Below, piece after piece: positions 53,157 through 62,375 of a DNA stretch of 64,000 nt. Source of the DNA: Bacteroidales bacterium (GTDB taxonomy: Bacteria; Planctomycetota; Planctomycetia; Gemmatales; Gemmataceae); the NCBI GenBank assembly GCA_026931725.1, contig JAIXLE010000257.1, positions 1 to 64,000 of the forward strand, given 5' to 3'. Below the pieces are notes generated by a model. That model made no database searches. It saw only the letters and a list, made by a program, of their open reading frames with translations, and was not told where the DNA came from. Each line of letters starts with the position of its first letter. The stretch's first letter is position 1. A program made the translations under genes and the position numbers.

Positions 53157-54293
53157 ATGATCGAATCTGACTGGCTCAAGGTCAAAGACCCCGATGCCAT
53201 GCTTCGACTCATCGGCGAACGACTTTCGCCCCGACGCTGGCAATTACTAGCCTGTGCCGTCGTGCGGCGAGCCGTGGAGACTGTGCCGGTTTCGCACCCG
53301 TTCTGGCCCGCGGTCGAGTGGGCGGAACTCCAAGCGGGAAACGTGGCCAATCATCCCCAAACAGCCGCCACCCTGGCCACGATCGCGGAAGCCACTCCCG
53401 CCGCGATTCAGGCCGCCCGTGATGCCCAGCGACTCATCGTCGTATCCGCGGACCCGGACGCGGACCCGAACGCCTTCCGAGAAACCTCGGATCGGAAAAC
53501 GAACCCGAGTGCGCCCCTCTTTCGCGCTGCCAGTCTGCACGCGGGAACGGCCATCCAGCTTGCCGGGGAAGCGGCCGAGCAGGGAATCGCTGCCATGACC
53601 TGCCTGCTCCACGACACGCCGGGTGCCGATCATCTGCAACGTGTGCGACAGATCGTCATCGAAGCGACCCGATTGCGATCACACGCTTCGCTGTACGCAA
53701 CCACGGCACTCGACCTGAAAGTTCGGGGCGACCATGCCGCTGACCGCAATACCGGCCGCAACGTCAACATCCAGTTGGCGGCAGCCCAGGATACCGTGAC
53801 CCGCACGGAAGAGCACTTGGGTTATCGGGGAAACGACTTACAGGAAGCGAAAGAAAAAGCAGATCGGAAAGCGATGGGGCGATTTCTTCTCGAAATCGTC
53901 GGCAATCCGATGACACCATATCGCTTTGAACCGCACTGGCGCACCGATACCGTGATGGGACTGGCCCACGCCATCTATGCGGAACGGGCGTTCGATCGTT
54001 TGCCCATTCTGGCGGATGCCCTGCTGGATGCGGATTGTGATGAAGAAGCCGTCTTACGGCATTGCCGGGGCACCGAAGTTCACGCCCCCGATGGCCCCTG
54101 CCATATTCGCGGTTGTTGGGTCATCGACCAGATTCTCGAACAGGAACCGGCCCTGTTCCAGGCCAAGACCATCAAGCCGCCCAAGCCGCCCGCCCGACGT
54201 TCCCGCAGCACCCGCCCCGCCCCACCAACGGGCTTCCTCCGCTTGTTAGAAGCGATGAACCGGCCTGGCCAACCCCCCAATGAAGACGAATAA
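53157..54293 (+). CDS. Gemmata-type conserved protein, 378 aa
   Basis: The ATG at 53157 is chosen over upstream frame extension because AGGGTC stands before it and MIESDWLKVKDPDAML is the usual start of this family (typically TEAEWL-x-DP-x-ML). The family ending is also present: YAERAFDRLPILADALLDADCDEEAVLRHCR (in part) and HIRGCWVIDQILEQE. These proteins occur as many paralogues in Gemmataceae; function unknown, cytoplasmic, no known motif. A Lys/Pro/Arg-rich tail follows the last block. It may be co-transcribed with the next gene, 15 bp downstream. Confidence 0.75.
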   Translation: MIESDWLKVKDPDAMLRLIGERLSPRRWQLLACAVVRRAVETVPVSHPFWPAVEWAELQAGNVANHPQTAATLATIAEATPAAIQAARDAQRLIVVSADPDADPNAFRETSDRKTNPSAPLFRAASLHAGTAIQLAGEAAEQGIAAMTCLLHDTPGADHLQRVRQIVIEATRLRSHASLYATTALDLKVRGDHAADRNTGRNVNIQLAAAQDTVTRTEEHLGYRGNDLQEAKEKADRKAMGRFLLEIVGNPMTPYRFEPHWRTDTVMGLAHAIYAERAFDRLPILADALLDADCDEEAVLRHCRGTEVHAPDGPCHIRGCWVIDQILEQEPALFQAKTIKPPKPPARRSRSTRPAPPTGFLRLLEAMNRPGQPPNEDE

Positions 54294-54308
54294 TCGACGA
54301 GGCCGAAG

Positions 54309-55526
54309 ATGATCGAACGGGTTTCCTGTCCGTACTGCAATACCGGAATCCATCCGAGTCACATTTCGGACACGGGGCGTATCTCCTGCCCCCGTTGTGG
54401 GGAGTATTTTGCGATCACCAATCCCGCCGATGCGCCCACGGTTCCGGGAGGAGAACGGGGAATCCTACCCGTATCGGTGAATGGGACACCCCCCCCAGCA
54501 ACCCCGGATCGGCCCATTGGTCTAGGCGGACTGCGATCGCTTGTGCTGCTGTCTGTTGGGTTCATGGTTCTCATTGCCATTGGATTTGTGTTCTTTCTGC
54601 TTCCCCACTCGGCGAAGCCGAAGCCCACCGCCGCAACGGCCCCGCAACCCAAACTGGCAACCACGCATCCCCCCGCGGTGCTACCGGGGTTGGGTTATCT
54701 CCCGCCGCAAAGCCACTTCATCGCGGCTGTACAACCCAGTGCCCTCGGCATCTACGCCAAACGCACACAGACAGAAGTGCGGGAACTCTTGGTGAAACTC
54801 GGACTGCCACAACCCATCATGGCATTCCTGGATACTGCTGCTGTCCCTCTGGAAGATGTGGAATCCTTAGTCGCCGGGTTGATTCTCCCAGATGATAACG
54901 CCATTCCCCAAGGCGTGTTCGTGCTGACGCTCCGCAAACCGTTGCAGAATCCCGCTGCACTCCGAGCCGCACTGAAAGCGAAACGATCCGCTGCGCCCGG
55001 CACGGGCAAGCACGAGAAAATCGAGATCAACGGCTTGCCACTGGAACTGTTGGAACGCGACGCGAAAACGTACATCATCGCCACCGAGGGGAAACTGCTC
55101 ACCGCCGCCGCGCAGCAGCCACGCATCGGTATTCCGGCCTTCTCCGGGCATCTGCGTTCCGAACTCACCCAGTTGAGCCCAGCTTCCTGTGCCTGGATCG
55201 TGACGGATCAACGCGATTGGTCCAAAAACCCGACCGTGAAACTGCTGGCAGGCTGGAACCGGAACCCCGATTGGCCCGAGCGGTTGTCCCACCTGCGTGC
55301 GTTCGCGGTTGGGTTGTCTCTGGAACCCGATTTGCAGTTAAAAGTGCGACTCACCACGGACACCACCGATTCCGCCGCCGCCATGCGAAAACGGATCGCG
55401 GCTCACACCGCCAACGTCAGCGGAAATGGCGATCGTCTGGAAATTACCACGCCCATTGATCCCGCGCAAGGGTTCGGCAACCTCAGCGGGATCGTGACGG
55501 ATTGGGTGCCTGCACCGCAACCGTGA
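54309..55526 (+). CDS. Zinc-ribbon membrane protein, 405 aa
   Basis: The N-terminus has a two-CxxC zinc ribbon: CPYC near 7 and CPRC near 27. A Pro-rich linker and one membrane segment follow (LLSVGFMVLIAIGFVFFLLP, about 80-100). The remaining 300 residues would lie outside the cytoplasm and contain LPGLGYLPPQSHFIAAVQPSAL, the start of a domain seen on planctomycete zinc-ribbon/TM proteins. Function unknown. The combination of a cytoplasmic ribbon, one TM and an outer domain suggests an envelope sensor or structural protein (inference). Confidence 0.75.
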   Translation: MIERVSCPYCNTGIHPSHISDTGRISCPRCGEYFAITNPADAPTVPGGERGILPVSVNGTPPPATPDRPIGLGGLRSLVLLSVGFMVLIAIGFVFFLLPHSAKPKPTAATAPQPKLATTHPPAVLPGLGYLPPQSHFIAAVQPSALGIYAKRTQTEVRELLVKLGLPQPIMAFLDTAAVPLEDVESLVAGLILPDDNAIPQGVFVLTLRKPLQNPAALRAALKAKRSAAPGTGKHEKIEINGLPLELLERDAKTYIIATEGKLLTAAAQQPRIGIPAFSGHLRSELTQLSPASCAWIVTDQRDWSKNPTVKLLAGWNRNPDWPERLSHLRAFAVGLSLEPDLQLKVRLTTDTTDSAAAMRKRIAAHTANVSGNGDRLEITTPIDPAQGFGNLSGIVTDWVPAPQP

Positions 55527-55528
55527 AC

Positions 55529-56194
55529 TTACGGCTGTGTCGGCGGTGTCCCCGGAAGTGGTGTCCCCGGAGGAGTCGGGATGCTGGCTGGTTGTGCGTC
55601 GATTGTCTTCGCCGCTGGCGGTGGTGTCCCAGTTTTCTTCTTTTCCTCCGCTTCTTCCTTCGAGTACAGCACAATTGCCACCCCGATGGCCACGAACAGC
55701 ACGCCGACCCATAGTTTCCAGCCGGGCAGGTCGAACCCGAAATGGAACGGGTTGTCCTTTTGCGGGTGCCACACACTCGAAACCAGTGTGTTGATGACCG
55801 GAGCCAGACCAAAAATGATCGGGGCGATGAGGAGCCGATAGGTCGCGGGGTTGAAGTCGGGATTGATGGCCTTCTGGGCCAACCCGGTCTGCATGGCCGC
55901 ACTGCTGGCGAAGACCACGCAAATCGCCCCAACCGCACCCGCCATCCCGGCCAGGGAGGCGAAGACCAACCCGGTTGACTTCACCGGCGACGGGAATTGC
56001 TGCTGCCCGGTCAGGAACAGAAACAGCGGAAACAGCACCCCAATGACGAAATAGGCACCGCCGACACAGAGAATCGCCAGCAGACGGGCGTTCGCCTTCC
56101 CGCCCAGCTCGGAGCCGCCATAGAAGATGATCGGGACATACGTTCCCCACGACAGCCCCGCCATCACAACGTAGCCCCACCACGGAATGTTCAT
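55529..56194 (-). CDS. Planctomycete multi-TM protein (DMT/RhaT-like)
   Basis: 221 aa with about five or six hydrophobic segments: WGYVVMAGLSWGTYVPIIFY, LLAILCVGGAYFVIGVLFPLFLFL, GLVFASLAGMAGAVGAICVVFASSAA, LIAPIIFGLAPVINTLV and WVGVLFVAIGVAIVLYS. The GLSWGTYVPI start and the SSAAMQTGLAQ loop resemble drug/metabolite or sugar transporters of the EamA/RhaT type but shorter. The tail is Pro/Thr-rich and cytoplasmic. It may be a transporter half; substrate unknown. It is convergent with the zinc-ribbon gene by 2 bp. Confidence 0.65.
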   Translation of the reverse strand: MNIPWWGYVVMAGLSWGTYVPIIFYGGSELGGKANARLLAILCVGGAYFVIGVLFPLFLFLTGQQQFPSPVKSTGLVFASLAGMAGAVGAICVVFASSAAMQTGLAQKAINPDFNPATYRLLIAPIIFGLAPVINTLVSSVWHPQKDNPFHFGFDLPGWKLWVGVLFVAIGVAIVLYSKEEAEEKKKTGTPPPAAKTIDAQPASIPTPPGTPLPGTPPTQP

Positions 56195-56389
56195 CTTTCA
56201 TCCTTTCGTTCCGGGTTTTCGATTCGTTTAGATTATAAAGTCGACCCCGAAACGGTCGAGATGATGGAATCGGCCATCCCCGTACTTCAACGCTTGCATC
56301 CGGGTCTGAGTCCGGTACACTGTTTCTCATATAGCCCAGATGCTGAATACTGGTGACTCCACTGGGCTACCGTCAACGCGCGCGAAATT

Positions 56390-58177
56390 ATGCCGTCTTT
56401 GATCTTACTCAAATCCCCCAATGGTCCGGGGACTCGGCAAACTTACCCGTTGACGAAACCCACCACCGTCATCGGTCGGGAAGAAAATTGTGATGTGGTT
56501 GTTCCAAACAACGCGGTGAGCCGCCGTCACGCGAAGATTATTCAAGCCGATGGCCAATTCATCCTCGAAGACCTGAAAAGCCGGAACAAAACTTATCTCA
56601 ACAATCGGGAAATCGACGCGGGGGTTCCACTCAAGAACGACGACCGTATCAAAATCTGCGACTTTCTGTTTCTGTTCTCCGATGAACGCCCCGCCACGAC
56701 AAAACCCGCACCGCTCCCCCAAGAATTTGGACCGGATCGGAACGACTCCGATATTGATCCCTTCGAGACAGTGGCCACGACGGTTCAATCTTCCGTCCCG
56801 CAATCCGCCGCGCAGCAGTTGCTCGACGTTCAACCCACGGAACGACTCCGTGTACTGTTGGACATTAGCACGACGCTCTCGAAAACCTTGGAGCTGGAAC
56901 CGCTACTCCCGCAAATCGCGGACTCTCTGTTTGAGGTATTCCGTCAAGCTGATCGGTGTTTGATCGTGATGCTCGACGAGACGGGCCGACTGGTGCCCAC
57001 CTTCTTAAAAGGGCGGCGACCAGGATGGGTCGAAGAAGGGTTTAGTAAAACCATCGTCCGCAAGTGCCTGGAAGCCATGAAAGGCTACCTCACCGAAGAT
57101 GCCGCTTCGGAAAGTTCATTGGCTGCCGCGCAATCGATCGCCTCGCTGCAAATCCGCTCGGTCATGTGCGTCCCCATGGCGACGAGTGAGGGCAAGCCGC
57201 TGGGTGTCATCCAACTGGATTCGCACGACTACTTCAAGAAATTCAAAGAAGATGATCTCAAACTCCTGACCATCGTTGGCAATTTGGCCTCGGTCGCGGT
57301 CGAGAAAGCCAAAGTCCACGCGATCATGATGGCTCGGCAAAAACAGGAACAAGAGATCGAATTGGCCAAATCGGTCCAATTGGGTTTCTTACCGCAAAAG
57401 GTTCCCGCTATCGGGGGTTACGAGTTTTTTGCCTTCTACAGCGCGGCGTTGTCGGTTGGTGGCGATTACTATGACTTTATCTCTCTTCCCGGCGGGAAAA
57501 TGGCCGTGGTCCTGGGAGATGTCGCCGGCAAGGGGGTTCCGGCTTCATTACTCATGGCGAAACTCAGCGCGGAAGCGCGTTTCTGCATGTTGACTCAGCC
57601 GAATCCCGCCCAGGCGGTATCACTGTTGAATGAACAATTGATCCACGGGGGAATCGGCGACCGATTCGTGACGCTGGCCGCGTTGGTGTTAGATCCGGTT
57701 CGCCATGAAGTCATCGTAGTCAATGCCGGCCACATTAACCCACTCCGGTATCGCTCTACCACGGGTGCAATCGACGAAATCATTTCCGATGCGATGAGCG
57801 GGCTCCCGCTGGGGTTGGTTCCGGGGTACGAATATCTTTCCGTGACACTGACACTGGACCCCGGCGATTCCCTCATGCTCTGTACCGATGGTGTCACCGA
57901 GGCCATGAACCCCGCGGGGGAACTGTTCGGGTTGCCCCGTGTTCACGCCGCGCTGGAAGAAGAATCCGCGATCGCGGACATCCCCCCGCGAGAGATCGGG
58001 GAACGTCTGGTCCGTGCCGTGCGGACTCACGCGAACGGTCGCCCACAAAACGATGATATTGCCCTCGTTTGCTTCGGGCGATTGGATGTCACCGGCCCTG
58101 TGACCGGGGTTTCATCTCAACGGGTCATAATTCCAGAGTCTCGCCCAGATGGAACCGATTCCGCAGGTTCTCGGTAA
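56390..58177 (+). CDS. FHA-GAF-PP2C (SpoIIE/RsbU-like) phosphatase
   Basis: 595 aa. The FHA domain (about 27-95) has GREENCDVVVPNNAVSRRHAKI and SRNKTYLNN, the phosphothreonine-binding loop. A GAF-like domain (about 150-310) has LEPLLPQIADSLFEVF and SVMCVPMATSEGKPLGVIQLDS. A PP2C-type SpoIIE/RsbU domain (about 330-565) has its metal Asp residues in GGDYYDF and LGDVAGKG, then CTDGVTEAMN and QNDDIALV. It probably dephosphorylates an anti-sigma-antagonist-like protein in response to a phosphorylated partner bound by FHA. It is followed by clpS after 43 bp. Confidence 0.92.
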   Translation: MPSLILLKSPNGPGTRQTYPLTKPTTVIGREENCDVVVPNNAVSRRHAKIIQADGQFILEDLKSRNKTYLNNREIDAGVPLKNDDRIKICDFLFLFSDERPATTKPAPLPQEFGPDRNDSDIDPFETVATTVQSSVPQSAAQQLLDVQPTERLRVLLDISTTLSKTLELEPLLPQIADSLFEVFRQADRCLIVMLDETGRLVPTFLKGRRPGWVEEGFSKTIVRKCLEAMKGYLTEDAASESSLAAAQSIASLQIRSVMCVPMATSEGKPLGVIQLDSHDYFKKFKEDDLKLLTIVGNLASVAVEKAKVHAIMMARQKQEQEIELAKSVQLGFLPQKVPAIGGYEFFAFYSAALSVGGDYYDFISLPGGKMAVVLGDVAGKGVPASLLMAKLSAEARFCMLTQPNPAQAVSLLNEQLIHGGIGDRFVTLAALVLDPVRHEVIVVNAGHINPLRYRSTTGAIDEIISDAMSGLPLGLVPGYEYLSVTLTLDPGDSLMLCTDGVTEAMNPAGELFGLPRVHAALEEESAIADIPPREIGERLVRAVRTHANGRPQNDDIALVCFGRLDVTGPVTGVSSQRVIIPESRPDGTDSAGSR

Positions 58178-58220
58178 CAGGTACGTTGAATTCTCCCTGG
58201 CACGTTCTGGATAGAACATC

Positions 58221-58541
58221 GTGAGTCAACCCGCCATACTTCCAGAAATCGAAACCGACCACAAACTTCGGTTTCAACCGCCGTATCACGTCATCCTGTT
58301 GAATGATGACGATCATAGCTATCTTTATGTCATCACGATGCTGAAGGAATTGTTTGGGCACCCGGTCGAAAAAGGCTACCAACTGGCGGAAGAAGTCGAC
58401 AAAACGGGTCGGGCAATTGTCTACACCACAACCCTCGAACATGCGGAACTCAAGCAAGATCAGATTCACGCCTATGGTCCTGACCCCAATATCGAACGCT
58501 GTCAGGGTTCGATGACCGCCGAGATCGAACCCGCCGAATGA
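58221..58541 (+). CDS. clpS: ATP-dependent Clp protease adaptor ClpS
   Basis: 106 aa from a GTG start. PPYHVILLNDDDHSYLYVITML is the ClpS core with the N-degron pocket residues Asn-Asp-Asp; the second half has YQLAEEVDKTGRAIVYTTTLEHAELKQDQI, quoted here for its pattern V-D-x-x-G and E-x-A-E. It delivers proteins with hydrophobic N-terminal residues to ClpAP or ClpCP. No clpA is adjacent. Its position just after the PP2C gene suggests co-transcription. Confidence 0.9.
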   Translation: MSQPAILPEIETDHKLRFQPPYHVILLNDDDHSYLYVITMLKELFGHPVEKGYQLAEEVDKTGRAIVYTTTLEHAELKQDQIHAYGPDPNIERCQGSMTAEIEPAE

Positions 58542-58554
58542 ACGAACGGGTTTG

Positions 58555-58601
58555 AGGTTTCCAGTTTCAGGTTTCAGCGTGAAACCTGAAACCTGAAACC
58601 T
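58555..58601. terminator. Long inverted repeat built from ACCTGAA units
   Basis: 22-bp arms (58555-58576 and 58580-58601) with two mismatches and a 3-nt loop. The right arm is made of tandem TGAAACC units and runs on to 58608. It lies between convergent clpS and the cyclophilin gene and probably ends transcription from both sides. Confidence 0.65.
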
Positions 58602-58614
58602 GAAACCTTTCGGA

Positions 58615-59190
58615 TTATTTCACCACGCGAATCGACTTAATCACAACATCCTTCTTGGGTACGTTCTCGAACGAACCTTGGCTGCCCGTTTCAACGGCCT
58701 TGATTTTGTCGACCACCTCGATTCCATCCGTCACGCGGCCGAAGACGGCATAGCCTGCCGCACTGCCGCGTGCATCCAAGAATTTGTTATCCCCGACGTT
58801 CACGAAGAACTGAGCCGTGGCACTATCCGGGTCGCTGGTGCGTGCCATCGCAATCGTGCCACGCAGATTCGACAATCCGTTTGATGATTCATTCTTGATA
58901 GCGGCTTTTGTTCGCTTCTGCTTCATACCCGGTTCAAACCCACCGCCTTGAATCATGAAGTCGTTGCCAGCGTTCTCTTTGCCGATGACGCGGTGGAAGA
59001 TCGTGCCATCAAAAAACTTGTCTTCCACATACCCGAGGAAGTTTTTGACGGTAATGGGGGCTTTGTCCGCGAACAGTTCAATCTTGAATTTCCCGAGGCT
59101 GGTATCAACCTCAACGACAGGATTCGCGGCTGTGGGGGCAGCACTCATGGAGGCTCCGATGGTGAAAAGGATGGCGAATGCTGATGTCAT
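58615..59190 (-). CDS. Exported peptidyl-prolyl cis-trans isomerase (cyclophilin)
   Basis: 191 aa from the ATG at 59190, with GCAGGG upstream; signal peptide in residues 1-18. The cyclophilin core is intact: [22 protein letters not shown], the [11 protein letters not shown] block with its Gln, [22 protein letters not shown] and the later [11 protein letters not shown]. It speeds proline isomerisation in secreted proteins in the periplasm. An extra segment [17 protein letters not shown] is typical of secreted bacterial forms. Confidence 0.93.
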   Translation of the reverse strand: MTSAFAILFTIGASMSAAPTAANPVVEVDTSLGKFKIELFADKAPITVKNFLGYVEDKFFDGTIFHRVIGKENAGNDFMIQGGGFEPGMKQKRTKAAIKNESSNGLSNLRGTIAMARTSDPDSATAQFFVNVGDNKFLDARGSAAGYAVFGRVTDGIEVVDKIKAVETGSQGSFENVPKKDVVIKSIRVVK

Positions 59191-59400
59191 ATCCGTGCCC
59201 TGCAGGATGCGAAAAAGCACCGAATCGGCAGACCCGCCCGCCGGTGTTCGATGTCGACAGCATTCGGATTGTAGGCATTCATTCTCGAATTGGCTGGCGA
59301 AAATGTCAGAACGGTTCGGAAGATGGGCGCTTGCCAACACGGCCGCCGCCGGGTAACGTCGGCATCACTGCCCGCAATTCCTGTCATACGGAACAGCCCT

Positions 59401-61377
59401 ATGCGTTGTCGACTCCGGTTTGCGCTCATTGTTTGGGTTTCGGCCCTGGGGTCGGGTGTAGGCTTCGCGCAGCCCCGATTCCCCACACCGAAAACCTATC
59501 CGCCCGATGCCGCAACCCTCAAACAAATCGAGATGAAGACCGCGGAATTGCGAAAAGCCGTCGCCAACACGGGACCGGATGTGCAGGTCTACCGGAAAGC
59601 GGCTGAGTGGATCGTGCGGCATGGCGATTGGCTACAAAAGGACTCTGCCCAACAGACTTTACGCATCATCAACGCGGGATTCGAGCGCGCCCAGGCCGCC
59701 CGAACCGGCCAATCACCCTGGTGGAATGTTCGCGGCAAACCGATCATCTTGGGGTATCAATCCCGCGTGGATGGTTCGACTCAACCCTACCGCGTGACGA
59801 TTCCCACGGGGTACAAACCGGGTACGGATAAGAAATGGCGGATCGACATTGTCCTCCATGGTCGGGACAGCACAATCAATGAGGTCAAGTTCCTCCATGC
59901 TGCGGAGATCGCCAAACCGGGGACATCCCAGGAGGCGATTATCCTCGAACCGTATGGCCGTGGGAACAATGCCTACCGTTGGGCCGGTGAGGCGGATGTG
60001 TTCGAGTCCGTAGCGGATTTTCTGTCCCGCCCGATATGGGACATATCCCAGGCGGACCTATCCCATAAAATGGGACGGCCAGTATTACGCGGTTTCTCCA
60101 TGGGCGGGGCAGGCACTTGGCACATTGGCTTACATCATCCCTTCCAATTTTCGGTCATTGGCCCTGGAGCCGGATTTACGACGACACGCGGATACATTCG
60201 CAATCTGCCTCCGAAACTGCCAGAGTATCAGGAAAAGTGTCTCCACATTTACGATGCGGTGGACTACGCCGAGAATGCCTTCAATGTCCCGGTTGTCGCT
60301 TATTCCGGTGAAAAGGACGCACAGAAGGCAGCGGCCGACAATATCGAAAATGTCCTCAAGAGCTTCTCGGAACCACTTCGGTTTACGCATCTGATCGCGC
60401 CAGGACTCGAGCACCGCATGCCGCCGGAATGGCAGGCCAAAGCGGAAGCGGAGTACAAGAGGATGATGGCCCTTCCCGCCCCCAAAGATCGCCGTGTCCG
60501 ATTTGTGACCTACACGCCGCGTTATGGCCATGCGGGGTGGGCCACCATTCACGCTTTGGACAAACAGTACGAAAAAGCGGTACTCGATGGCACCTGGGAC
60601 AAAAGCGGAATGCAAATTCGGACATCCAACATCCGAGCATTGGGAATAACCACAGACGCGGTTGAGATGGGGGGTATCGCATCGCTTACGGTCGATGGTC
60701 AATCTGTCTCTGTCCCCAAAGTGGGTTCCTCATCGAACGCAAAGCCGTTCATTTTGATGAAGGATACCAAGGGAAAATGGCACGCGTCGCCCCCAGGGGA
60801 AAGATCGGAACATTTACTCAAATGGAGCGATACCCAAGGTCAACTGCAAGGACCAATCGACGATGCCTTTGGAGCGGAGTTCCGCGTTCTGGGACCGTCG
60901 CGAGCAGGGCAATCACCGACCACGGATGCCTCGATCGCGGCATCGCTGTCTCGTTTCGGGAAAGAATGGGATAAGTGGATGCGCGGGACATTACCAATGG
61001 GGGACAAACTCACTGGGAATCTGGTCCTATTCGGCGATCCGCGGAGCAACCCGCTGATCGCCAAAGTCCTCCCGAAATTGCCGATCACCTGGACCCAAGA
61101 CAAGCTCATTGTCAACGGTATCACCTACGATGCGCGGACACATGTCCCCGTGCTGATTTATCCGAATCCGCTGAACCCCAAACGCTATGTTGTTCTCAAT
61201 TCCGGTCACACCTTTCACGATGCCGATTTTCGGGGAACCAATGCCCTGCTGTACCCCCGACTTGGGGACTGGGCCGTGTTGAAACCGACACCCACAAAAG
61301 ACGATCCCGCAGCCGTGGAAGTTGTCGTCGCCGGGTTATTCGATGAGAACTGGCAGTTCTCCAAAAAGTCCCAATAA
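59401..61377 (+). CDS. Exported alpha/beta-hydrolase (esterase/peptidase-like), 658 aa
   Basis: The ATG at 59401 begins a signal peptide (residues 1-22); an upstream in-frame start would remove it. A prolyl-oligopeptidase/PHB-depolymerase-like core is visible: DIVLHGRDS near 155, LEPYGRGNNAYRWAGEAD near 190 and the nucleophile motif GFSMGGAG near 232. GPGAGFTTT follows. The acid and His are probably in VVAYSGEKDAQ and APGLEHRMPP. A long C-terminal domain with Ser/Gly-rich strands follows, of unknown role. It is the first of three exported enzyme genes in a row, with 34- and 43-bp gaps. Confidence 0.82.
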   Translation: MRCRLRFALIVWVSALGSGVGFAQPRFPTPKTYPPDAATLKQIEMKTAELRKAVANTGPDVQVYRKAAEWIVRHGDWLQKDSAQQTLRIINAGFERAQAARTGQSPWWNVRGKPIILGYQSRVDGSTQPYRVTIPTGYKPGTDKKWRIDIVLHGRDSTINEVKFLHAAEIAKPGTSQEAIILEPYGRGNNAYRWAGEADVFESVADFLSRPIWDISQADLSHKMGRPVLRGFSMGGAGTWHIGLHHPFQFSVIGPGAGFTTTRGYIRNLPPKLPEYQEKCLHIYDAVDYAENAFNVPVVAYSGEKDAQKAAADNIENVLKSFSEPLRFTHLIAPGLEHRMPPEWQAKAEAEYKRMMALPAPKDRRVRFVTYTPRYGHAGWATIHALDKQYEKAVLDGTWDKSGMQIRTSNIRALGITTDAVEMGGIASLTVDGQSVSVPKVGSSSNAKPFILMKDTKGKWHASPPGERSEHLLKWSDTQGQLQGPIDDAFGAEFRVLGPSRAGQSPTTDASIAASLSRFGKEWDKWMRGTLPMGDKLTGNLVLFGDPRSNPLIAKVLPKLPITWTQDKLIVNGITYDARTHVPVLIYPNPLNPKRYVVLNSGHTFHDADFRGTNALLYPRLGDWAVLKPTPTKDDPAAVEVVVAGLFDENWQFSKKSQ

Positions 61378-61411
61378 GTATCCCACACCCCTTGATTCGG
61401 AGCCTGCAATT

Positions 61412-62332
61412 ATGCGTTACGCACTGCCTATCCTCCTGTTGTTGACGGCCTCGGTTTCGGCATCTGACTTGCCCACTTATGCGGCACCGGGTGCCAAGCT
61501 CGAAAAGCTCTGGGACAAGGGTGAATTCACGGAAGGTCCAACCCCTGGTCCCGATGGGTGCGTCTACTTTTCGGACATCGGCAATCGGATCATGAAATAC
61601 GACCCAAAGACCGGGAAAACCACCGCATTCCGTGACCCGAGCGGTCGGTCGAATGGACTTAAGTTCGACAAACAAGGCCGTCTCATTGCCTGTGAAGGAG
61701 CCAATACGGGCGGGAACCGGCGTATCAGCATCACCGAGAAAGACGGCACCATTCGGGCACTGACAGATAACTACAAAGGGAAGAAGTACAACTCACCCAA
61801 TGACCTGACATTGGACGCGATGGGACGTGTCTACTTCACCGATCCGCGTTACGTCGGAGGCGAAGCCCGTGAGATTGACTCAGAGTCGGTTTATCGGGTC
61901 GACCCCAATGGGACCGTCATGGAGGTCATTTCCGATGCGACGAAGCCCAACGGGATTGTCCTCTCCCCGGATGGCAAGACGCTCTATCTGGCCGACAATA
62001 ATGGTGCCCCCAAGGGAAACCGTTTTCTCATCGCTTATGCCTTGAAACCGGATGGCCGTGCCGGGAGTCGCAAGGTTCTATATGACTTCCAGGGTGACCG
62101 TGGGATCGACGGGATGACCGTGACTGCGGATGGTCTGATCGTGGCCACGGCTGGGGCCGGAAAGACGGCGGGCGTTTCGATTTTTGCTCCCGATGGCAAG
62201 AAGGTCGGTTTTATCCCCACACCAGAAGACCCGTCCAATGTCTGCTTCGCGCCGGTGGGTTCCAAGACGCTTTACATCACTGCCGGGAAGTCCCTCTATC
62301 GGATCACACTTACCCTTGCGGGAGCCCGGTAA
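61412..62332 (+). CDS. Exported SMP-30/gluconolactonase-like beta-propeller
   Basis: 306 aa from the ATG at 61412 (CGGAG upstream), signal peptide in residues 1-16. The SMP-30/LRE family pattern is clear: LWDKGEFTEGPTPGPDGCVYFSDIG (metal Glu), SNGLKFDKQGRLIACEGAN, YNSPNDLTLDAMGRVYFTDPRY (metal Asn) and KPNGIVLSPDGKTLYLADN (metal Asp later). It hydrolyses sugar lactones such as gluconolactone. It lies between two exported esterases, which suggests a role in sugar-acid or ester breakdown outside the cell. Confidence 0.9.
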   Translation: MRYALPILLLLTASVSASDLPTYAAPGAKLEKLWDKGEFTEGPTPGPDGCVYFSDIGNRIMKYDPKTGKTTAFRDPSGRSNGLKFDKQGRLIACEGANTGGNRRISITEKDGTIRALTDNYKGKKYNSPNDLTLDAMGRVYFTDPRYVGGEAREIDSESVYRVDPNGTVMEVISDATKPNGIVLSPDGKTLYLADNNGAPKGNRFLIAYALKPDGRAGSRKVLYDFQGDRGIDGMTVTADGLIVATAGAGKTAGVSIFAPDGKKVGFIPTPEDPSNVCFAPVGSKTLYITAGKSLYRITLTLAGAR

Positions 62333-62375
62333 CTGACCCAGAAACGATGTCCCATTTTTTACAAGTAGGTTCACT

